Notes under the pieces: generated by a model
Told to the model about the DNA's origin: nothing
The model's database searches: none
The model's input: only the letters and a program-made list of their open reading frames with translations
In this document: one piece after another, positions 25,205 through 38,900 of the stretch
How the letters are laid out: the number at the start of each line of letters is the position of its first letter
Numbering within the stretch: the stretch's first letter is position 1
Program-made: the position numbers and the translations under genes
NCBI RefSeq assembly: GCF_032854445.1
Contig: NC_088307.1
Location: 186,001-250,000, forward strand
DNA length: 64,000 nt
From: Liolophura sinensis
Taxonomy: Eukaryota > Mollusca > Polyplacophora > Chitonida > Chitonidae
Reading direction: 5' to 3'

Positions 25205-25930
25205 CGCAGCTCTGTACAAACTATGAGAATATAAACATATATGTCTCACAGTTCTGTGCAGGCCGTGAGAATATGTATATTTTCCATGCTTTCATGCCCA
25301 GATGAGTGGAAACCGTGAGAACAAGTATATGTTCCACGTTCTCATACTCAGCTCTGTACAGGCCGAGAGGACACGTATATGTTCCACTCTCTCATGCCTA
25401 GCTCTGTATAAGTCGTGAGAACATGTATATGTTCCACGCTCTTATGCCCAGTTCTGTACAGGCCGTGTGAACACGTATATGTTCCACTCACTCATGTCCA
25501 GCTTTGTAAAATCCGTGACAACATGTATATGTTCCACGCTCTCATGCACAGTTCTGTACAGGCCGTGAGAACATATAATTAACTTCTGTACAGGCTGTGA
25601 GAACATGTACATGTTCCATGCTCTCATGCACTCCTCTGTACAGGCCGATAGAGCATGTATATGTTCCAGGCTCTCAGCCTCAACTCTGTATTTGCCGTGA
25701 GAACATGTATATATTTTACGCTCATTCACTCAGATCTGTACAGGCCGGGAGAACATGTATATGTTCCACGCTCTCAAGCTCAGCTTTGTACAGGCCGTGA
25801 AAAAATGTTTATGTCCCATCTTCTCATACTCTGCTTTCTACAAGCCGTGAAAACATGTATATGCCCCACTTTCATGGTTTTTTAAGCCGTGAATAAATGT
25901 ACATGCTCAGGCCCAGATGTGTACAAGCCA
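25205..25930. repeat. 50-bp minisatellite array
   Basis: About 14 copies of GTTCCACGCTCTCATGCCCA, GCTCTGTACAGGCCGTGAGA, ACATGTATAT. They are exactly 50 bp apart at 25381 and 25431. One copy near 25570-25600 is shortened. The array lies downstream of the CAP gene. Confidence 0.92.
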
Positions 25931-26700
25931 TCAGAACACACCAATTTCACATAACTGCAAACTGTTACTCATTTCCACCATTGTGTCACAAAATACGTGG
26001 TCAGCAAAGGAAGATGCACTAGTGTAAGCGTGCTGTCTGTTAAACTTTATTTCCACTAGAGGAACTAAATACCTTACATCCTGTTCCCATTTATGTCATG
26101 CGCTTCTTTTGTATATTCCCCACATATTTTTACGGTGTGCAGATTTGACAGAAGACAGGCACAAGTCATGTAAGCGAAAACAGCTAACTCAGAGCTTGTT
26201 CTATACTAAGATCAATTTGACTAAACGTAACATGGAAAAAGGACATAATGCGATAAAGTGTGAGGTTACAGTAACAGAGAGAATATATTTTGGTCAATTT
26301 ACGATGTATATACATATAGCTTTCATCAAAGTGCAGTAAAATCTTAACAAAATAATTTAAACGCACTTCTTTCATTATACAATTCGTATAATTTGGAATG
26401 TGTAAAATCGACAGCACAAAAACATGTACTTTTTTGTTTAGACGTGTAAAATCGACAGGTGTCTCCACAGACAAATGAGCTCTTCAGACACAAAGACATG
26501 TGTATCTTCTGTTTAGAGGACGTGTCACATGCTCACGAAATACATCTGATTGCCACACATGTATTCAAACAGAACAGGCATGAGGTAAAGCATGTCACGT
26601 GGACGAATTGGTTGAGCAAAGGGAGACTAATCACTAGGCGGTGAGTTCTACAACAAAACCGTGAGTTAAACAACAGTAAAATGCATTACAGGACGCGGCA
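25931..26700. other. unassigned sequence downstream of the CAP gene
   Basis: Unique sequence. A short GTGTAAAATCGACAG phrase is repeated near 26400 and 26445. No exon was recognised. Confidence 0.45.
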
Positions 26701-26769
26701 GCTTATTGCATATGTACGGAATGTGTACAATAGTGAGGTATATTGTTAGAGTTGCCCCACTCTGCCTCG

Positions 26770-26921
26770 CTACTTTGGAGGGAAGACATTTTTCTCGTAC
26801 TCCCCGATCATGTTGCCGGCAGGTCGGTAGTTGGCCACTACATACACCTTCCCGTCACGCCCTCTCGCCTTCCCCACGCCGAATTCACGACTTCCCTTCC
26901 AGACAACTTGGGTAAAATGAC
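26770..26921 (-). CDS. GLIPR2-like: CAP gene exon 7: C-terminal end of CAP domain 2 and stop
   Basis: Acceptor TTCATGTTTCAG/GTCAT. It encodes residues 383-432: [18 protein letters not shown] (H384), [14 protein letters not shown], then EKNVFPPK and TAG at 26772-26770. The NVFPPK end matches the C-terminus of GAPR-1-type proteins, so this is the natural end. A variant poly(A) hexamer AATAAG lies about 65 bp beyond the stop (26707-26702, minus strand). No AATAAA is nearer. Confidence 0.9.
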
Positions 26922-29900
26922 CTGAAACATGAAGTCAACCGAATTTCAAGAAAAGTAAACTGTCATGGTGTGAAGGATTGCATAAATTATTCAGTGCTGA
27001 GACGCAATGATTCTAAGCAGGATACTGTATTGCCGTTATGCTAATGACACATTAAATGCTGACAGAATCCGTCATCTGTAAAACCTGGAGAGATCGCTGG
27101 AAAATGTAATCGGGAACCAATAAACGTAATAGCATATAAATAATCTGTAACCACTGAAGTAATAGCAGAAAAGCTAATTCATAACCAATGACGTGATAGT
27201 AGAAAAGGCGATGAGTAACCGCTGATCATGACGTGATAGCAGAAAAGCTAATCCGTGACCGCTGATCATGACTTGATTGGAGAAAAGCAAATCGGTAACC
27301 ACTGACGTGATTGCAGAAAAGCTAATTCATAACCGTTGACGTGATAGCACAAAAGGCGATGAGTAACCGCTGATCATGACGTGATAGCAGAAGAGCTAAT
27401 CCGTGACCGCTGATCATGACGTGATTGGAGAAAAGCTAATCCGTAACCACTGACGTGATTGCAGAAAAGCTAATTCATAACCGTTGACGTGATAGCACAA
27501 AAGGCGATCCGTAACCGCTGATCATGACGTGATAGCAGAAGAGCTAATCCGTAACCACTGACGTAATAGCAGAAAAGCTAATTCATAACCGTTGACGTGA
27601 TAGCACAAAAGGCGATGAGTAACCGCTGATCATGACGTGATAGCAGAAGAGCTAATCCGTGACCGCTGATCATGACGTGATTGGAGAAAAGCTAATCCGT
27701 AACCACTGACGTGATTGCAGAAAAGCTAATTCATAACCGTTGACGTGATAGCACAAAAGGCGATCCGTAACCGCTGATCATGACGTGATAGCAGAAAAGC
27801 TAATCCGTGACCACTGACGTGATTGCAGAAAAGCTAATCCATAACAGTTGACGTGATAGCAGAAAAGTTTATCGGTAATTGTTGACGTAACGGTATAGAG
27901 AGTTACACTTGATCACTGACAGTAATTGCATTCTTGAATATAAGTGTGGTTGGATTGGCCTAAAGTTTGAAAGACTGACAGACTTTTGGAGAGGTGATGC
28001 TTCATGTTTAGAGATCGGCACAACAACAGCAACAGCAACAGCAACAACAACAACAACACCAATAACAACAACAGCAAGAAAAAAACAGTGAGAAATAATA
28101 AAACTACACAAGTGATTTGAGATGTTCATAATTCTACTTTTAACACCAATCATAAAATGGCTGAAAATCCATGATTACGGTAATTATCAAACTAATGCCC
28201 TTTTGTATGTGTTTGTCTGCTCATACAGGTCTGATCGTCGACAAAAGTGGATGTTCAGGGTCAATATTTGCAAGACCAAATTGCAAAACAAAGTTTAAAC
28301 CAGAATAAACGATTTGTAAATGTATTAAAAATTTAGTCTGCTAATAAGAACACCAAGTGCGAGTTCGCATGTGTGATATTCACATGTATTATGTTAACAA
28401 GTGTGATGTTCACATCTATAATGTTCACATGCATGCATGATGTTCACATGTGTGATATTAACATGTGTGATGTTAACATGTCTAATGCTCACATGTATGA
28501 TGTTCACATGTTTAATGTTCTCTTTATGTTGTTCAAGTATGTGACGTTCACATTTATGATGTTCACATGTACGAGGTTCACGTGAAATATTAACATATGT
28601 GATGTTTGCATATATGATGTTAACATGTACCACAGTCACATGTATGATGTTCACATGTCTAATCGTCACGTGTATGGTGTTCACATGTACGAGGTTCACA
28701 TTTGTGATGTTCACATATATGATGTTCACATGTATGATGTTCACATGTATGATGTTCACATGTATGATGTTCACAAGTGTGATGTTAACATGTCTGATGT
28801 TCACATGTGTGATGTTCAAATAAATGATGCTCAGATGTGTGATGTTAACATGTGTGATGTCCACATGTATAATGTTCACGTGCATGCATGGTGTTCACAT
28901 GGCTGATATTAACATGTGTGATGTTAACATGTGTGATGTTCACATGTATGATGTTCACATGTATGATGGTTTCAAATGTGATGTTTACATGCACGGTGTT
29001 AACATGTGTGATGTACACATGTATGATGTTCACATGTGTGATGTTCACATATATGATGTTTACATGTATGATGTTTTCATGTGTATGTTCATATGTATGG
29101 TATTCACATGTATTATGTGCACATGTTTGATGTTCACATGTCTGGTATTCACATGTATGATGTGCACATGTTTGATGTTCACATGTATGGAATTCAAATG
29201 TATGATGTGTGATGTTCACATGTATGCTATTCACTTTTATGATGCTTACATGTTTGATGTTCACATGTATGGTGTTTACATGTTTGACGTTCACATGTAT
29301 GATGTTTACATGTTTGATGTTTGTTTATGTGACCTACATTAATGGGCAGCACATGAAACATTTTAGTTACATTTAAAGTATTTAAAGATATTTACTGGTT
29401 AAGACACATTGCTAGTAAGAGAGTGCGTCTTGTCTTTTAAATTTACCTGTTCCTGAACTCAGCCCCACCTTCTGGAAGTCCATGTTCTTGATCTCGCTGT
29501 ACCATTGATCAGTAGCCTGGCCACCTGACGGACAGAGAAAAGCACTTTTGATACAGTTGAACACTTGACTGACAGCTGAGACTGTGCTGTTAACAACGAA
29601 AAAAGAAGATACTGATATAGCAACGCACTAAGACTGTGTTGTAAACAATAAAACTATGCCAAAGGTATTGGAGTGTACGTAAAACATGGTTAGGATATAT
29701 ACCTACAATATACAATACGTGAGAATGTAAGTCATGTGCTCCATGTTTTGAGTGAGAATGTAGGTTGTAACTCACCAGTGTTGGGTGAGGGTGTAGGTTA
29801 TAACTCACCTGTGTTGTGTGAGGGTGTAGGTCATAACTCACCTGTGTTGTGTGAGGGTGTAGATTATAATTCACTTGTGTTGTCTGAGGGTGTAGGTTAT

Positions 29901-32900
29901 AACTCACCATTGTTGTCTGAGGGTGTAGGTTTTAACCCATCATTGTTGTCTGAGGATGTAGGTTACAACTCACCAGTGTTGTGTGAGGGTGTATGTTATA
30001 ACTTACCTGTGTTGTGTGAGGGTGTAGGTTATAACTCGCCTTTGTTGTCTGAGGGTGTGCGTGTTGTGTGAGGGTTTAGGTGATAACTCACCTTCGTTGC
30101 CTGAGGATGTAAGTTCCAACTTACATGTGTTGTCTGAGGGTGCGTTATAATTCACTTGTGTTGTCTAAGGGTGTAGGTTATAACTCACCAGTTTTGTCCG
30201 AGGGTGTGGGTTATATTTCACCTGTGTTGTCTGAGGGTGTACGATAAAACTCAACTGTGTTGTGTGAGGGTGTAGGTTATAACTCTCCTGTGTTGTCTGA
30301 GGGTGTAGGTTATAACTCACCTGTGTTGTCTGAGGATGTAGGTTATAATTCACCTGTGTTGTCTGAGGATGTAGGTTATAATTCACCTGTGTTGTCTGAG
30401 GGTGTACGTTATAACTCACCATTGTTATGTGAGGGTGTACATTATAATTTACCTGTGTTGTTTGAGGATGTAGTTTATAACTCACCTGTGTTGTGTAAGG
30501 GTGTAGATTATAACTCACCTGTGTTGTCTGAGGATGTAGTTTATAACTCACCATTGTTGTGTGAGGGTGTATGTTATAATTCACCTGTGTTGTGTGAGGA
30601 TGTAGGTTATAAGTCACCTGTGTTGTTTGAGGATGTAGTTTATAACTCACCTGTGTTGTTTGAGAATGTAGTTTATAACTCACCTGTGTTGGGTAAGGGT
30701 GTAGATTATAACTCACCTGTGTTGTCTAAGGATGTAGTTTATAACTCACCATTGTTGTGTGAGGGTATAGGTCATAACTCACTATTGTTGTCCAAGGGTG
30801 TAGGTTATAACTCATCTGTGTTGTCTGAGGGTGTAGGTTATAAGTCACCAGTGTTGTCTAAGGGTGTAGGTTATAACTCACCTGTGTTGTCTAAGGGTGT
30901 AGGTTATAACTCACCTTTGGTGTCTAAGGGTGTACGTTATAATTCACCTGTGTTGTGTGAGAGAGTAGGTTTTAACTCACCTTTGTTGTCTGGGGGGGTA
31001 GATTATAACTCATCTGTGTTGTCTGAAAGTGCAGGTTATAACTCAACTGTTCTGTCTGAGGGTGTAAGTTTTAACTCACCAGTGTTGTCTAAGAGTGTAG
31101 GTTATAACTCACCTGTGTTGTGTGAGGGTGTAGGTTATATCCCACCTGTGTTGTGTGAGAGGGTATCTTATAACTCACCTGTGTTGTCTGAGGGTGTACG
31201 TTATAACCCACCTGTGTTGTGTGAGGGTGTAGGTTATAACTCAACTGTTTAGTGTGAGGGTGTAGGTTATAACTCACATTTGTTGTCTGACAGTGTAGGT
31301 TATAACTCATCTGTGTTGTGTGAGGGTGTATGTGATAACTTACCTGTGTTGCCTGAGGGTGCGTTATAATTCACTTGTGTTGTCTGAGGGTGAAGGTTAT
31401 AACTCACCTGTGTTGTCCGAGGGTGTAGGTTATAACTCACCTGTGTTGTCTAAGGATGTAGTTTATAATTGAGTTTTGTTGTCTGAGGGTGTAGATTATA
31501 ACTCACTTTTGTTGTCTGAGGATGTAGTTTTTAACTCACCTGTGTTGTGTGAGGGTGTAGGTTATAACTCACCTGTGTTGTCTGAGGATGTAGGTTATAA
31601 TTCACCTGTGTTGTCTGAGGATGTAGGTTATAATTCACCTGTGTTGTCTGAGGGTGTACGTTATAACTCACTATTGTTATGTGAGGGTGTACGTTATAAT
31701 TTACCTGTGTTGTTTGAGGATGTAGTTTATAACTCACCTGTGTTGTGTAAGGGTGTAGATTATAACTCACCTGTGTTGTCTGAGGATGTAGTTTATAACT
31801 CACCATTGTTGTGTGAGGGTGTATGTTATAATTCACCTGTGTTGTGTGAGGATGTAGGTTATAAGTCACCTGTGTTGTTTGAGGATGTAGTTTATAACTC
31901 ACCTGTGTTGTTTGAGGATGTAGTTTATAACTCACCTGTGTTGGGTAAGGGTGTAGATTATAACTCACCTGTGTTGTCTAAGGATGTAGTTTATAACTCA
32001 CCATTGTTGTGTGAGGGTGTAGGTCATAACTCACTATTGTTGTCCAAGGGTGTAGGTTATAACTCATCTGTGTTGTCTGAGGGTGTAGGTTATAAGTCAC
32101 CAGTGTTGTCTAAGGGTGTAGGTTATAACTCACCTGTGTTGTCTAAGGGTGTAGGTTATAACTCACCTTTGGTGTATAAGGGTGTACGTTATAATTCACC
32201 TGTGTTGTGTGAGAGAGTAGGTTTTAACTCACCTTTGTTGTCTGAGGGTGTAGATTATAACTCATCTGTGTTGTCTGAAAGTGCAGGTTATAACTCAACT
32301 GTTCTGTCTGAGGGTGTAAGTTTTAACTCACCAGTGTTGTCTAAGGGTGTAGGTTATAACTCACCTGTGTTGTCTGAGGGTGTAGGTTATAACTCACCTG
32401 TGTTGTCTGAGGGTGTAGGTTATATCCCACCTGTGTTGTGTGAGAGGGTATCTTATAATTCACCTGTGTTGTGTGAGAGAGTAGGTTTTAACTCACCTTT
32501 GTTGTCTGAGGGTGTAGATTATAACTCATCTGTGTTGTCTGAAAGTGCAGGTTATAACTCAACTGTTCTGTCTGAGGGTGTAAGTTTTAACTCACCAGTG
32601 TTGTCTAAGGGTGTAGGTTATAACTCACCTGTGTTGTCTGAGGGTGTAGGTTATAACTCACCTGTGTTGTCTGAGGGTGTAGGTTATATCCCACCTGTGT
32701 TGTGTGAGAGGGTATCTTATAACTCACCTGTGTTGTCTGAGGGTGTACGTTATAACCCACCTGTGTTGTGTGAGGGTGTAGGTTATAACCCAACTGTTTA
32801 GTGTGAGGGTGTAGGTTATAACTCACATTTGTTGTCTGACGGTGTAGGTTATAACTCATCTGTGTTGTGTGAGGGTGTATGTGATAACTCACCTGTGTTG

Positions 32901-35900
32901 CCTGAAGGTGCGTTATAATTCACTTGTGTTGTCTGAGGGTGAAGGTTATAACTCACCTGTGTTGTCCGAGGGTGTAGGTTATAACTCACCTGTGTTGTCT
33001 AAGGATGTAGTTTATAATTGAGATTTGTTGTCTGAGGGTGTAGATTATAACTCACTTTTGTTGTCTGAGGATGTAGTTTTTAACTCACCTGTGTTGTGTG
33101 AGGGTGTAGGTTATAACTCACCTGTGTTGTCTGAGGGTGTAGGTGATAGCTTACCTTTGTTGTCTGAGGGTGTAGGTTATAACTCACCATTGTTGTCTGG
33201 GGGTATCGGTTATAATTCACCTGTGTTGTCTGAGGGTGTAGGTCATAACTTACCTGTGCTGTCTGAGGATGTAGGTTATAACTCACCTGTGTTGTCTGAG
33301 GGTGTAGGTTATAACTTACCTGTGTTGTCTGAGTGTGTAGGTTATACCTCACCTGTTCTGTCTGAGGGTTTAAGTTTTCACTGTTGTCTGAGGGTGTAGG
33401 TCATAACTGACCTGTGTTGTCTGAAGGTGTAGGTTTTAATTCACCTGTGTCGTCTGAGGGTGTACGTTATAACTCACCAGTATTTTCTAAGGGTGTAGGT
33501 CATAACTCAGTTGTGCCTTATGAGGGTGTAAGTTATAACTCACCAGTGTTGTCTGAGGTTGTAGGTTATAACTCACCTTTGTTGTGTGAGGGTGTAGATT
33601 ATAACTCACCTGTTTTGTCTGAGGCTGTAAGTTATAACTCACCATTGTTGTTTGAGGGTGTAGGTTTTAACTCACTTGTGTTGTGTGAGGGTGTAGGTTA
33701 TAACTCACCAGTGTTGTGTGAGGGAGTAGATAATAACTCACCTGTGTTGTTTGAGGGTGTAGGTTATAACTCACCTGTGTTGTCTAAGGGTGTAGTTTAT
33801 ATTTTACCTGTCTTGTTTGAAGGTGTATGCTATAACTCACCTTTGTTGCCTGAGGGTGTAGATTTTAACTCACCTGTGTTGTCTGAGGGTGTAGTTTATA
33901 ACTCACCATTGTTGTGTGAGGGTGTAGGTTATAACTTACCATTGTTGTTTGAGGGTGTAGGTTTTAAACTCACCTGTGTTGTCTGAGGATGTAGGTTATA
34001 ACTCACCTGTGTTGTGTGAGGGTGTAGGTTATAACTCACCACTGTTGTCTGAGGATGTAGGTTGTAACTAACTTTTGTTACCTGAGGGTATAGGTTAGAA
34101 TTAACCTGTGTTGTCTGGGGGTGTAGGTTGTAACTCACCTGTGTTGTCTGAGGGTGTATGTTATATCTCATCTGTGTTGTTTGGGGGTGTAGTTTATAAC
34201 TTACCTGTTGTGTCTGAGGGTGTAGGTTATAACTCACCTGTGTTGTCTGAGGATGTAGTTTATAACTCACTATTGCTGTCTGAGGGTGTAGTTTATAACT
34301 CACCTGTGCTGTCTGTGGGTGTAGGTTATAACTCACCAGTGCTGTCTGAGGATGTAGGTTATAACTCACCTGTGTTGTGTGAGGGTGTAGGTTATAACTC
34401 ACCATTGTTGTGTGAGGGTGTACGTTATAATTCACCTGTGTGGTGTGAGGGTGTAGGTTATAACTCACCTGTGTTGTCTGAGGTTGTACGTTATAACTCT
34501 CCTGTTCTGTCTGAGGCTGTAAGTTTTAACTCATCAGTGTTGTCTGAGGGTATAGGTTATAACTCCTCAGTGATGTCTGAGGGTATAGGTTATAACTCCT
34601 CAGTGATGTCTGAGGATGTAGGTTATAACTCACCTGTGTTGTCTGAGGGTGTAGATTATAACCCACCTGTGTTGTCTGAGGGTGTAGATTATAACCCGCC
34701 TGTGTTGTGTGAGGGCGTTTCTTATAACTCATCTGTGTTGTTTTAGGGTGTACGTTATAACTGACCTGTGTTGTGTGAGGGTGTATTTTATAACTCATCT
34801 GTGTTTTGTCAGGCTATAGGTTGTATCTCAACTGTGTTTTCTGATGGTGTAGGTTATAACTGAAATGTGTAGTCTTAAGATGTATGTTATTTCTCACCTG
34901 TGTTCTGTGAGGGTGTAGATTATCACTCACCTGTGTTGCCTGAGGGTGTACTTTATAACTCACCTGTGTTGTCTGAGGATGTAGGTTATAACTCACCTGT
35001 GTTGTGTGATGGTTTAGGTTTATAACTCATATGTTTGTGTGAGAATGGAGGATTTATCTCACCTGTGTTGTGTGAGGGTGTAGGTTATAACTCACCTGTG
35101 TAATCATCAGCCTGGGACGACCATTTACAGGCGATGTTCTCTCCTAGTCTGTCCCCGTTACTCAGCCTACAGTCACTGTGTCCGAACTGACTGGTAGAGG
35201 CCATGTGCTCTGCCCACTTCTGAGCGTGCCTAGTAAGCTCTTGAGAGTGAACAAGGGGCGCAACTCTATGCTTTGCTCGTTTATCATTGTGAGAGGCCAG
35301 GCAATCTTTGCTGAATTCTGCCATGGTCTGAGGCGAACAGTGCCCACTTTCCGAACTGCCACTTGACTGCAACAAAGAGTAATGTTCTCTGTGTTTATAC
35401 AGCTAAGACATCTTTAAGCATCACAGCTTGTACGGAATTATACAATTATATAACCTGCAAAATGCTCGGATATAACCTTAGGTTATAGTTTTAAATTATC
35501 TCCTTTTTACGTGGAAGTCAGCCACCTCGCTTTGTCTACATGTATATCAAAGATGTCTTATAAGAATTCAGAAACAGCTCAGCGTATTTCAACACTTATA
35601 AGCTGAAGCAAAAACCAAACATCACACATACTAATCAAGGCAAAAGAAAAAAAGTTTTTAATAAACAGGATATTATAATCAGTGGTGGAGACATCGTGAT
35701 GTTCTTTACTAGGCTAATCATTGTATTACCGTGTCATTATCAAGTAGCCTAAAGCGTAAAAGAAATGGTTAACTTGCAATGAAACAAATACAAACTCAAT
35801 AAAGTTGACAGAAGCGATACATACGCCATGCAATCCTACACAGGTATATAGAGCTATTTCTCACACTTCGTTTGACAGTCCTGACATTGTCGTTACGCAC

Positions 35901-38900
35901 GATGTGTTACATTTGACACCAGCTCCCATTCGGAGTTAATGACAGGGGCGTCAACATGTATGTGTTTTTCCCTTCTCAGGTTTTATTCTATAACAAATCA
36001 CTATAGGGCACTCAAGAGACATTTTAACTATGGTAACTTATACAACACTCACACTTCCACTTAAACCAGTGCGCTGACCAGAATTCCGTGGGCTATCCGA
36101 TCTGGCTTCTCTGCTAAATTTGTTCGCCTCTAATCCGCATCGGTCTGCTAATCCAAGTCTTTGAAAACGATCATTAAACTAAAACGAAAGGCGAATCCAA
36201 AATATTTATAGAAAGACTTATTAAAGTCTGATGTGTGGAATTTAACGTGTGATTTATATGTATTAAGAAAAGATGAAATGTGCGTATTAAAAACACTAAA
36301 ACTAACAAGAATAACCATGAAAAAAATAAAAAAGACTTCCGAAGTTATTGATGGTCGGACCCACCTCCTTATCAAAGTGGCCAAATCCTCTGCTTTTCAC
36401 TTCTCCACCTCCAGCCATGGGGCCTTGGCTCGTCCCCCCGTTAGTTACCGTCTCCTTTTTCGTCGTCACTTTGCGGCCATCAGGGAATGTAACAGTTTCC
36501 TCTACGACAGTCTTAGTGACAGCATGAGACCCGGACCCTTCCGTGGTGGTGTACGTTCTCACGGGGCGAGATTGGCCGCTATAAGACGTGTGACTGCTCA
36601 TTTCGGGGACATTACTGAATGCACTTTTCGAGTTGAACAGCGAACTGGAATGTCCGTAGCTGTTGTTTGATAGTCCAACTAGAAGTATAACAGACACTAA
36701 TATGGTTACAGGTAACTGAAGGAGTCCCTTGTCCTCAGTGACGCGGCAAATGACGGGAAGAGAGCAGTTTAAGGGTTTCGTAGCAACAAGGAGATAACAA
36801 AGCTCCAACAATATGACCACACACTATACTGTCCGTACCTCAACCCCCGCCCAGCCCCGACGTCTCTGCTTCTAGAATGTGTCTGGAGAGGCCACACTTC
36901 CCTTATCTCGGAAAGAAGAATACATTGTATGTTTCGAGTAATATAACGTAGAAGCCTAGATAGACGACAGTGAGATTCTCTAAGACGCCAAAACTCTGGA
37001 ACGGATCAATATGTGATCAGCGTTCAACTAAATGAACCCCATCCACCCCAGAACTAAGAGGGCCGGTCCACCAGCTTGTCAATGGCGCTTACACAAAGCA
37101 AGAAACTAGGACTCGACAAGCACTCGGCCGTCTTACAACCAATCAAACAGCCCGCCGTCGTATAACCAATCAAAGAGTCCGCCGTCGTACACCCAACAAG
37201 TTACTTATGCAGGAATGCCCTTCGCTTTCACATTGCACACGCTTAATGTCCGCCTAAAAACCCTCTCAGAGCAACGCTAACATTCTCAGCAATTCGATCT
37301 GTGAAGAGACCATTGCCGCCAGGACCCCCGCCTAGGAAAGTGAGCCCTCGTTACGATACGGATGATGCTGCACAACACGTCGTTGACAAGAACGTATTCA
37401 ACCACTTGTTCATAACCTAACTGACATTCAGCAGAATAACAAGCAACCTGACACCAGCTACATGCACTTATTTACACGGATTCTGTTCAAGTTACCCATT
37501 AGAGCATAGCAGTCTTCACAAAACAGCGTAAATATATTCCCACAGTTTAACTTCAAGGTTCGTGTATTTTCCCTGATCGCTGAGGCAAATTTATCGCTCT
37601 GTTGCCAGCAGCCAAATCATCAGGTGTAACGTGAATGGCGTTCTGTGTGAAGTGTCATATTATACATGTGTCGTGACAACGATCTGTATTTGATATGTTT
37701 TGATTCATACAGGGCGTTGTACAACTTCTATAGCCCTTGGAATTTCCTTCCAATAACTTAAGTGAACTTACTAAATATACATATATGTACATGTTCTTCT
37801 CGGTGTCATGCCGTGTGCGTCATGTCTGTGGACTTTATGCCCTGAAGACACAGTCAATGGAAATTGTCCAGAAACCAAACGTGCGTTCAATCAACAAAAT
37901 TACCCAATTGTAATGCATTAGGCCGTTTTTCTCTTTTTAAATAGATACTGAAGGGGGTTAGCTCTGAGGAGTAGTCGTACAGTAAACATCACCAAGAAGG
38001 GGTAGTTTGGAGAGGCAATCTCCGTCAAGAAGGGGTAGTCTAGAGGGACAAACACCACCTAGCAGGATTGGAGTCTGGGGGGTTGGAGGGGGTTCAGCAC
38101 TGAAGGCTTGGAGTAGGGCCAGACAGGCTACTGATCTCGGGATTTAAGTCATTATTCACAACTCGTCTACGCTATGGATACTTCTGTAGGTGAGATACTT
38201 ATGCCGTCAAGGTATGTATCTTAAATGACAGATGTTGCGTACAAGATTCTGTGTACTTACAAGGCCGTGTAGGAATGGCGTCTTGCTGGACAGGAAGAAC
38301 GTTTTGAGAGAATTTCCCGAGGAAGTTGCCTGCTGGTTTGTAATTGGCAACAACGATGGTCTTGCCGTCTGGGGTTTGCGCCTTGCCCACTCCGATCTCT
38401 TTACTGTCCCGCCATACCATTTGAGTGAAGTGTCCTGAAGAACAACAAATACACGAGCAGTCACTAAGTCACTAACATCAGCTAGACAATGGTAAAACTT
38501 CTGATAGATTTTCCGGGATCATAACACGCCATGAAGATACATCCTCATAACATCAATTCAAACATTCTCAGGGTGGCAAAATCATGATGAACCTATCAGA
38601 GTGGACAACAAGCAAATCCCGACGCATACATTCAAATCTGTAGAGAGCTCAAGGCTAGCAAAACACCTGGTGTCAAGTACTGTGGAGAATGTGTCGTAGG
38701 AGTTGAAGCATTAGGTACCATGTAATAAAAATATTTTCGACGCCATTGAAAGTTATAAAAATGTCAGCTATACAATTGATTTACATACAAGGGAATTTCG
38801 CCACGACACGACTCAATTACTGCCCAAGTGTCGTTAAGACAATTTTATTCATTTATCAGCGATTTTTTATGACTTCTTGCGGACTATACATGCTATATAG

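Noticed and set aside
28373-29342. Met/Cys/His-rich ORFs on both strands
   Set aside because: Five-residue period of the 15-bp array inside intron 6.
31476-32801. 441-codon plus-strand open frame with [11 protein letters not shown] repeats
   Set aside because: Antisense to intron 5 of the CAP gene and generated by the 33-bp splice-junction array. Not a repeat protein gene.
35178-35366. plus-strand and second minus-strand frames over CAP exon 5
   Set aside because: Shadows of exon 5, whose frame is fixed by splice phase and CAP motifs.
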